Positions 58,903 through 64,000 of a stretch of DNA of 64,000 nt are shown piece by piece. This stretch comes from Dactylosporangium sucinum (GTDB lineage: Bacteria; Actinomycetota; Actinomycetes; Mycobacteriales; Micromonosporaceae). The stretch lies in the NCBI RefSeq assembly GCF_014647515.1, contig NZ_BMPI01000002.1, positions 173,484 to 237,483 on the forward strand, written 5' to 3'. Numbering within the stretch: position 1 is the first letter of the stretch; each line of letters opens with the position of its first letter. Under the pieces are notes generated by a model. That model was not told the DNA's origin. It worked only from the letters and a program-made list of their open reading frames with translations, and searched no databases. Both the position numbers and the translations under genes were made by a program.

Positions 58903-59082
58903 ATGCCCGCACTGTCCCGCCGCACCCTCGTCGCATCCGTCCTCGCCGCACCGGCGGCGGCGCTCACGGCGGCGTTCGCCCGCAGCACCCCGCCGGCCGC
59001 CGCGGCGCCCCCGGCCACCACCCCACCGCCCGGCGCCGCCCCCGCCACCCGGCCGCGGACGGCCGTCATCGGCCTGCTCTGA
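58903..59082 (+). CDS. 59-residue ORF encoding an orphan Tat signal peptide
   Basis: MPALSRRTLVASVLAAPA with following Ala-rich stretch is a convincing Tat export signal (SRRTLVAS), ending at an Ala/Pro-rich linker. A stop at 59080-59082 closes the frame 37 bases before the GH91 ATG, which is in another frame. Deleting one base anywhere between about 58990 and 59079 would join the two into one secreted GH91 precursor. The C5 runs at 59008-59012 and 59039-59043 are likely places. It may be a remnant, a sequencing indel or a real frameshift switch. Confidence 0.6.
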   Translation: MPALSRRTLVASVLAAPAAALTAAFARSTPPAAAAPPATTPPPGAAPATRPRTAVIGLL

Positions 59083-59119
59083 ACAGCCTGTCGACCCGCC
59101 CAGCCGACGAAGGAGCACG

Positions 59120-60325
59120 ATGTCCACCGTCTATGACGTCACGACCTGGAGCGTCCCGGGCAACCCGGCGCTCACCTGCTACACCGACATCGGCGCGGTG
59201 ATCAACAGCATCATCGCCGACATCAAGGCCCAGCAGCCCGGCCAGGCCTCGAAGCCCGGCGCCGCGATCTACGTCCCGCCCGGCGACTACCCGCTCAGGA
59301 CGCGCGTGGTGGTCGACGTCAGCTATCTCACCATCCGCGGCTCCGGCCACGGCTTCACGTCGTCGAGCATCCGGTACAACGCCGGCAGCACGGCGTCGTG
59401 GCACGAGATCTGGCCGGGCGGCAGCCGGATCCGGGTGGAGAACACCGACGGCCGCAGCGAGGCGTTCCTCGTCGCCCGCACCGGCGACCCGCGGCTGAGC
59501 TCCGTGGTGTTCAGCAACTTCTGCCTCGACGGCGTCGGCTTCACCCCGCACCAGAACTCCTACCGCAACGGCAAGGTGGGCATCCGGGTCGACACCGCCA
59601 ACGACGCGTTCCGGGTCGAGGGCATGGGCTTCGTGTACCTCGAACAGGCCCTCGTCGTGCGCGACGCCGACGCGCTGAGCGTCAGCGGCAACTTCATCGC
59701 CGAGTGCGGCAGCTGCGTCGAGCTCGTCGGCTCCGGACAGGCGTCGAAGGTCACCGACAACCTCATCGGCGCCGGCTACGTCGGGTTCTCGGTCTTCGCC
59801 GAGGGCCACGAGGGCCTGCTCGTCACCGGCAACAACGTCTTCCCGCGGGGCCGGAGCCTGGTGCACTTCAAGAACACCAACCGGTCCTCGATCAGCGCCA
59901 ACCGCTTCCACGGCTTCTACCCCGGTCTCATCGACTTCGAGGGGACCAACCGGGAGAACCTGATCAGCGGCAACCACTTCCGGCGGGAGGCGGAACCGTG
60001 GGCGCCGATGCAGCCGTACGGCAACGGCAAGGACGACCTCTACGGCGTCGTGCACCTGCGCGGCGACGCCAACATGGTCAGCGGCAACCTGTTCGTCTAC
60101 AACGTGCCCACGGCGAAGATCGCACCCTCCGGCGCGACCCCGACGGTCGTCCTCGTCGCGTCGGGCGCCGACAACCGCCTGTCCGACAACAGCTTCGCCG
60201 CCAACGTCGCGGTGAAGGCCGTCGTGCTCGACGCCTCGACCACCGGCACGAAGGTGCTCGACAGCGCCACCGCCGCCCAGTTCCAGAGCTACACCTCGAA
60301 CTACACGCTGCGCCCAACCCCGTAG
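59120..60325 (+). CDS. GH91 inulin fructotransferase / difructose-anhydride enzyme
   Basis: 401-residue right-handed beta-helix protein closely resembling inulin fructotransferases from Arthrobacter and Bacillus, starting at the mature-enzyme motif YDVTTW, with GAAIYVPPGDYPL, FCLDGVGFTPHQNSY and GLLVTGNNVFPRGRSL. The catalytic pair of the Bacillus enzyme (Asp and Glu 11 residues apart) is matched by Asp184 in DADALS and Glu195 in IAECGS. These enzymes cut inulin into difructose anhydride I or III; some relatives hydrolyse difructose anhydride III instead. AAGGAG sits five bases before the ATG, which would make a cytoplasmic enzyme. The Tat ORF upstream suggests a secreted ancestor. Which anhydride it makes is not readable by eye. 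Confidence 0.92.
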   Translation: MSTVYDVTTWSVPGNPALTCYTDIGAVINSIIADIKAQQPGQASKPGAAIYVPPGDYPLRTRVVVDVSYLTIRGSGHGFTSSSIRYNAGSTASWHEIWPGGSRIRVENTDGRSEAFLVARTGDPRLSSVVFSNFCLDGVGFTPHQNSYRNGKVGIRVDTANDAFRVEGMGFVYLEQALVVRDADALSVSGNFIAECGSCVELVGSGQASKVTDNLIGAGYVGFSVFAEGHEGLLVTGNNVFPRGRSLVHFKNTNRSSISANRFHGFYPGLIDFEGTNRENLISGNHFRREAEPWAPMQPYGNGKDDLYGVVHLRGDANMVSGNLFVYNVPTAKIAPSGATPTVVLVASGADNRLSDNSFAANVAVKAVVLDASTTGTKVLDSATAAQFQSYTSNYTLRPTP

Positions 60326-60334
60326 GGCCGCCCG

Positions 60335-60366
60335 GGCGTCACCGGCCGGCGACGGCGGGTGACGCC
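60335..60366. terminator. Hairpin at the GH91/IclR convergent junction
   Basis: Arms GGCGTCACC and GGTGACGCC pair over 9 bp around a 14-base loop. The hairpin starts 10 bases after the GH91 stop and overlaps the last codons of the convergent IclR gene. It could end the GH91 transcript. No T-run is present. Confidence 0.4.
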
Positions 60367-61172
60367 TCCGCGGCCGGCAGGTCGAGCTGCGGGCGGGACT
60401 GCCACAGCGCCCAGTCGGCGCTGATGGCGCTCGCCGCCCGCAGCAGGTGCGGCAGGTGCTGCTCCAGCAGCGTCCGGGTGGTGGTCTCGGCCGAGTTCAC
60501 GGTCACGTTCATCGCCGCACGTACCTCACCGCGCCCGTCCCGGATCGGCACCGCCACCGACCGGATGCCGGGCGCGAGCTCGTTGTCGGCGACCGCCCAG
60601 CCCCGCGCGTTGACCTCGCGCAGCATCGCGTCGATGGCCGGCCGGGAGTGCTGCACCCACGGCTGCACCCCGGAGCGGCTGGGCAGGGCCAGCACCTCGT
60701 CGAGCCGCTCCGGCGGGAGCGCGGCGAGCAGCACCTTCCCCTGCGAGGTCACGGTGGCCGGGAACCGGGTGCCGATCTCGACCCGCAGCGCGATGATCTT
60801 CGGGACCGCCACCCGGGCCAGGTAGACGACGTCGGACCCGTCGAGCTGGGTGATCGACGACGACTCCCGCGTCGCGGCGACCAGCGTCTCCATGTGCGGC
60901 CGGGCGATGTCCCACAGCGACAGCGCCCCGACGTAGGCCATCCCCAGCTCCAGCACCCGCGGCGTGAGCTCGTGCCCGGCGGCGGTGGTGCGCACGTACC
61001 CCAGCTCCTCCAGGGTCAGCAGGATGCGCCGCGCGGTCGGCCGGGCCAGGCCGGTGGCGGCGGCGACCTCGGAGAGGGTCAAGCGGGGCCGGTCGGCGTG
61101 GAACGCCCGGATGACGTCCAGTCCCCGCGCGAGGGCCTCGATGAAGTCGGGTCCTTCTCCACGCTGTGCCAT
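60339..61172 (-). CDS. IclR-family transcriptional regulator (PcaR/PobR branch)
   Basis: 277 residues. An N-terminal winged helix (FIEALARGLDVIRAFHADRP, LSEVAAATGLARPTARRILLTLEELGYV) is followed by an IclR effector domain with ATSQGKVLLAALP-like text (TVTSQGKVLLAALPPERL) and GWAVADNELAPGIRSVAVPIRD. The EALARGLDVIRAF start is typical of the PcaR/PobR/CatR-like branch that controls aromatic or related catabolism. ATG at 61172 is chosen because it begins the conserved domain; upstream in-frame starts lack support. It is divergent from the amidohydrolase, with several palindromes between them. Confidence 0.9.
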   Translation of the reverse strand: MAQRGEGPDFIEALARGLDVIRAFHADRPRLTLSEVAAATGLARPTARRILLTLEELGYVRTTAAGHELTPRVLELGMAYVGALSLWDIARPHMETLVAATRESSSITQLDGSDVVYLARVAVPKIIALRVEIGTRFPATVTSQGKVLLAALPPERLDEVLALPSRSGVQPWVQHSRPAIDAMLREVNARGWAVADNELAPGIRSVAVPIRDGRGEVRAAMNVTVNSAETTTRTLLEQHLPHLLRAASAISADWALWQSRPQLDLPAAEASPAVAGR

Positions 61173-61263
61173 CGCCGCCCCATCGTCGCCAGAGGTCCGT
61201 TTGTCGGTCCGCACAGCGAACACTAGTCCGCCGTCGCGGCGCAATTGTTTCAAACCTAAGTCT

Positions 61264-61298
61264 TGACATCACGTGGTGCCGGGAACATTGTGATGTCA
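61264..61298. promoter_or_regulatory. Inverted repeat TGACATCAC - N17 - GTGATGTCA
   Basis: Nine-base arms at 61264-61272 and 61290-61298 match perfectly. The left arm overlaps TTGACA, a good -35 hexamer for the plus-strand amidohydrolase operon. The arrangement fits a two-site operator of the divergent IclR protein. Confidence 0.65.
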
Positions 61299-61301
61299 GC
61301 C

Positions 61302-61324
61302 GTCCGTCAGACGGACGATCGTCC
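61302..61324. promoter_or_regulatory. Overlapping palindromes GTCCGTCAGACGGAC and GGACGATCGTCC
   Basis: GTCCGTCAGACGGAC (61302-61316) is a perfect 7+1+7 palindrome. GGACGATCGTCC (61313-61324) is a perfect 12-bp palindrome sharing its first four bases with the end of the former. IclR-family operators are often short palindromes of this size, sometimes overlapping. Confidence 0.6.
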
Positions 61325-61332
61325 GCAAAATG

Positions 61333-61353
61333 GAGCATCGGCCCCCGATGCTC
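61333..61353. other. Tight hairpin in the amidohydrolase leader
   Basis: GAGCATCGG and CCGATGCTC pair over 9 bp with a 3-base CCC loop, about 170 bases before the amidohydrolase ATG. No T-run follows on the plus strand. It may shape the 5' leader or attenuate transcription. Confidence 0.45.
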
Positions 61354-61524
61354 GGATGGAGCGGCAGGGAGCCGGTCGGCCGCCGGCACCTGCGCTTCGC
61401 CCCCATTCCCTTGTCCCGCTTGTGTTTTCACCCCTCCACCGCGCCGCCCGACGGGTCCGCGAGCATCGCCGGACCCGCGTCCGCTGCGCACACACCCCAC
61501 CGCAAGAACAGGTGAACCACAGCA

Positions 61525-63210
61525 ATGAGCGAAGACCACGCCTTGTCCCGGCGCGGCGTCCTGCGCGGCGGAGCCGTCGCCGGCGCCGCGGTCGCCGCCG
61601 GCGCGCTCGGTGTCCCCGCCGCCGCGTCGGCCCACGAGCACTACAAAGAGGGGTCGCTGCGCACCGACCTCCTGCTGCACAACGGCCGGATCCACACGAT
61701 GGACGCACAGCAGCGCGTCGTGAGCGTGCTGGCCGTCCAGGACGGCCGGATCGTCTACGCCGGCTCCAACGAGGGCGCCGCGAGACGGCTGTTCGAGGGC
61801 AAAGCGCCCGCGGTCAACCTTCGCGGGCGGACCGCGATCCCCGGCCTCATCGACTGCCACAACCACGTCGTGCTCATGGGCAACCGGCCCGGCTACCACA
61901 CCCCGCTGGAGAACGCCTACTCCGTCGCCGACGTGCAGCGGACCTACCGCGAGCGGGCCCGGCACACGCCGCGCGGCAAGTTCATCACCACCATCGGCGG
62001 CTTCCACTTCAACCAGTTCCAGGAGGTGCGGCTGCCGACGCTCGCCGAGCTCGACGCCGCCGTGCCGGACCACCCCGTGTACCTGTCCATCGGCTTCACC
62101 GGGCCCAGCGCGACCAACACGCTCGGCAAGAAGTTCTTCGAGGCCGTCTCCCCCGCGGTGACGGTCGGCGCCAACGGCTCGATCGCCGGCGGCCAGGAGA
62201 CCGGCAAGGCGACCCTCGCGCTGCGCCGGGCGCTCACCGACGACGACCGCCGGCGCAGCGCCCTCGACGCGATGGCCTACGCGGTGAGCCTCGGCGCCAC
62301 CACCCACCTCGACCAGGGCGCGTTCCAGAAGACCGACAGCCCGTCGGACGGTGCCGCGCACGAGGACAACTACACGATGAACCTGCCCTTCCTGCAGCTG
62401 TTCGACGAGGGCAAGGGCACCATCCGGCTGCGCATCAACTTCCTGCACCAGGACACCGACACCAACGTCACCACCCTCACCCAGCGCATCCAGAACGCCT
62501 TCAAGTTCTTCGGCAACGACATGGTGCGCACCGGCGCGATCGGCGAGTTCATCGCGGCGAGCTACTTCGGCGGCCCGGTGTTCCTCGAGGCGGCGCGCAA
62601 GACGGCGAAGGCCCGCTGGCGGGTCGAGGTGCACTCGCTCACCGGCACCGACTTCCAGACCCAGATCCAGGCGTTCGAGGCGGTCGACGCCGAGATCGGC
62701 ATCAAGGACCTGCGCTGGGTCATCGCGCACGTCCCGCGGATCAGCGTCGAGTACCTCGACCGCCTCAAGGCCGTCGGCGGTGGCGTCAACCTCACCGGCT
62801 ACCAGTACCTCGCCGGCACCGGCCCGACGTCCGGCCCGCCCTTCCGCACGATCGTGGACCACGGCATCCCGGCCGGCATGAGCTCCGACGGCATGCAGAT
62901 CGCCCCGATGAACCCGTGGATCCATGCGTACTACGCGACGACCGGCCGCAACGCGCTCGGCAACCAGATCAACGCCGGGCAGCAGATCAGCCGGCAGGAG
63001 CTGCTGCACCTCTACACCCGGGCCAACCAGTGGTTCCTCGGCGGCGACGACGAGGACCAGCTCGGCTCGCTGGAGGTGGGCCGCCTCGGTGACGTGGTCG
63101 TGCTCAGCGACGACTACTTCACCGTCCCGGACGACAAGCTCAGGAACCTCCGCTCCGTGCTGACCGTGGTCGGCGGCGCGGTGGTCCACGACACCGGCGA
63201 CGTGCGCTGA
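61525..63210 (+). CDS. Tat-exported amidohydrolase (YtcJ-like, amidohydrolase family 3)
   Basis: 561 residues. MSEDHALSRRGVLRGGAVAG is a Tat signal cleaved near AAASA. The catalytic barrel has the HxH metal motif in IDCHNHVVLMG, further His in VEVHSLTG and VIAHVPRI, and Asp in GMSSDGMQ. The C-terminal strand returns to the small beta-domain (LGSLEVGRLGDVVVLSDDYF), as in amidohydrolase_3 proteins. Such enzymes hydrolyse C-N bonds, often in amides or cyclic amides; the substrate is unknown. It is followed by a LivK-like binding protein 33 bases downstream, so export and uptake are probably linked. Regulation by the divergent IclR protein is likely. Confidence 0.9.
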   Translation: MSEDHALSRRGVLRGGAVAGAAVAAGALGVPAAASAHEHYKEGSLRTDLLLHNGRIHTMDAQQRVVSVLAVQDGRIVYAGSNEGAARRLFEGKAPAVNLRGRTAIPGLIDCHNHVVLMGNRPGYHTPLENAYSVADVQRTYRERARHTPRGKFITTIGGFHFNQFQEVRLPTLAELDAAVPDHPVYLSIGFTGPSATNTLGKKFFEAVSPAVTVGANGSIAGGQETGKATLALRRALTDDDRRRSALDAMAYAVSLGATTHLDQGAFQKTDSPSDGAAHEDNYTMNLPFLQLFDEGKGTIRLRINFLHQDTDTNVTTLTQRIQNAFKFFGNDMVRTGAIGEFIAASYFGGPVFLEAARKTAKARWRVEVHSLTGTDFQTQIQAFEAVDAEIGIKDLRWVIAHVPRISVEYLDRLKAVGGGVNLTGYQYLAGTGPTSGPPFRTIVDHGIPAGMSSDGMQIAPMNPWIHAYYATTGRNALGNQINAGQQISRQELLHLYTRANQWFLGGDDEDQLGSLEVGRLGDVVVLSDDYFTVPDDKLRNLRSVLTVVGGAVVHDTGDVR

Positions 63211-63243
63211 GCACACCGCTGCCATTCGGGAGGAGATAAGCAG

Positions 63244-64000
63244 ATGCGCAGGCGTTCACTCGTCGCGGCGGCCGTCGCGACGGCCCTGGTCGTCACCGGG
63301 TGCAACCGCGGGTCCGGGGACGGCGGATCAGGCGGCAGCAGCGCGCCGATCGTGGTCGGCTCGACGCTCTCGCTGACCGGCGCGTTCGCCGCGACCGGCC
63401 AGATCCACAAGATCGCCGGGGAGGAGTTCGTCGAGCGGCTCAACGCCGCCGGCGGCCTGCTCGGGCGCAAGGTCGAGTGGAAGGTCCTCGACGACCAGTC
63501 CGACCAGGCCAAGGTGAGCCAGCTGTACGAGCGGCTGATCAGCCAGGACAAGGTCGACCTGATCCTCGGCCCCTACGCCACGCCGAACATTCTCTCGGCG
63601 ATGGCGGTCGCGCAGCGGCACGGCTACATCCTGCCGCAGCACTCGGCGGTGCTCGCGCCGCAGCTGACCTACGAGTGCCAGTTCCCGGCCTGGTCGATCG
63701 GCCCGACGCCGAACAGCTTCATCCCGAACCAGCTGTTCGACGCGCTGGCCAGCCTGCCCACCCCGCCGAAGACGGTCGCGGTGCTCACCAGCCAGAGCGG
63801 CTCGGCGGCGTTCGTCTCCGACGGCTTCGGCAGCGACAAGGCCGGCGCGCTGAGCATCGCCAAGGAGCGCGGCATCACTGTCGTCGCCGACGTGCACTAC
63901 CCGCCGACGACGACCGACTGGGCGCCGATCGCGACCCAGGTCCGGGACGCGAACCCCGACCTGGTCATCAACAACGGCCTCGGCGTCGACGCGGTGAACA
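63244..64000 (+). CDS. LivK-type ABC transporter substrate-binding lipoprotein, 3' end outside window
   Basis: 252 codons are visible and the gene runs off the window. A lipoprotein signal ends LVVTGC, followed by a Gly/Ser-rich linker. The body is a type I periplasmic-binding fold of the branched-chain amino acid/amide family: IVVGSTLSLTGAFAATGQ, NAAGGLLGRKVEWKVLDDQS and DLILGPYATPN. GGGAGGAG precedes the ATG. It probably binds the product or substrate of the amidohydrolase upstream; permease and ATPase genes would follow outside the window. Confidence 0.92.
   Translation, partial: MRRRSLVAAAVATALVVTGCNRGSGDGGSGGSSAPIVVGSTLSLTGAFAATGQIHKIAGEEFVERLNAAGGLLGRKVEWKVLDDQSDQAKVSQLYERLISQDKVDLILGPYATPNILSAMAVAQRHGYILPQHSAVLAPQLTYECQFPAWSIGPTPNSFIPNQLFDALASLPTPPKTVAVLTSQSGSAAFVSDGFGSDKAGALSIAKERGITVVADVHYPPTTTDWAPIATQVRDANPDLVINNGLGVDAVN

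Larger units (their letters stand above)
61173..61524. other. 352-base divergent regulatory region
   Basis: No gene is supported. The region between the IclR and amidohydrolase genes contains, in order, an inverted repeat (61264-61298), two overlapping palindromes (61302-61324) and a tight hairpin (61333-61353). The remaining 170 bases up to the amidohydrolase start are plain leader sequence. Confidence 0.75.

Overview
The window is uniformly GC-rich DNA with overlapping start and stop codons (GTGA, ATGA, TGATG), frequent GTG starts, Tat signals and an IdeR/DtxR-type iron box. It is clearly actinobacterial. The mix of a four-gene conservon, DUF1996 and GH43 secreted proteins and large NRPS genes fits a filamentous actinomycete, perhaps Micromonosporaceae; the family assignment is inference. 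No rRNA, tRNA, CRISPR array, insertion sequence or prophage was seen.

Region 1 (1-38093) is an iron-siderophore locus. A perfectly formed IdeR box at 33398-33416 precedes a minus-strand operon of about 33 kb: aryl carrier protein, flavin halogenase, MbtH-like protein, a four-module NRPS, a three-module NRPS, two ABC half-transporters, an alpha/beta hydrolase and a siderophore-interacting flavoprotein cut by the window edge. A second box (35068-35086) precedes a ferric-siderophore binding lipoprotein and an IucB-like acetyltransferase. The divergent FecCD-type permeases and ATPase complete the importer. Reading the modules gives aryl-Gly-D-aa2-aa3-D-aa4-D-aa5-D-Ser-aa7, where positions 3 and 5 use near-identical adenylation domains with acidic pockets (Orn- or Lys-like). 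The ArCP-halogenase pair suggests a chlorinated aryl cap. The aryl-acid ligase, aryl-acid biosynthesis genes and any ornithine hydroxylase are not in the window.

Region 2 (38336-45908) is a plus-strand run of P450, class I terpene synthase, class II (DADTT) diterpene cyclase and then a complete conservon (CvnA sensor kinase, CvnB roadblock, CvnC DUF742, CvnD GTPase). It looks like a small labdane-type diterpene operon next to, and possibly co-transcribed with, a G-protein-like signalling module.

Region 3 (45909-51203) holds tandem repeats, hairpins, a Nudix hydrolase, a CBM6-DUF1996 secreted protein, a GH43-CBM42 exo-arabinofuranosidase with three upstream palindromes, and a short ricin-like remnant.

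Region 4 (51190-60325) is a fructan locus: a sugar ABC importer without its own ATPase, a GH172 (DUF2961) enzyme, a LacI regulator, a short GH32/GH68-like beta-fructosidase and a PfkB kinase, all divergent from a GH91 inulin fructotransferase. The same 19-bp operator-like sequence sits in both orientations in the divergent promoter region. The genes describe a route inulin to difructose anhydride to fructose to fructose phosphate. An orphan Tat signal peptide lies just upstream of the GH91 gene, one base out of frame.

Region 5 (60339-64000) has an IclR regulator divergent from a Tat-exported amidohydrolase and a LivK-like binding protein cut by the window end. A dense set of palindromes lies in the intergenic region.
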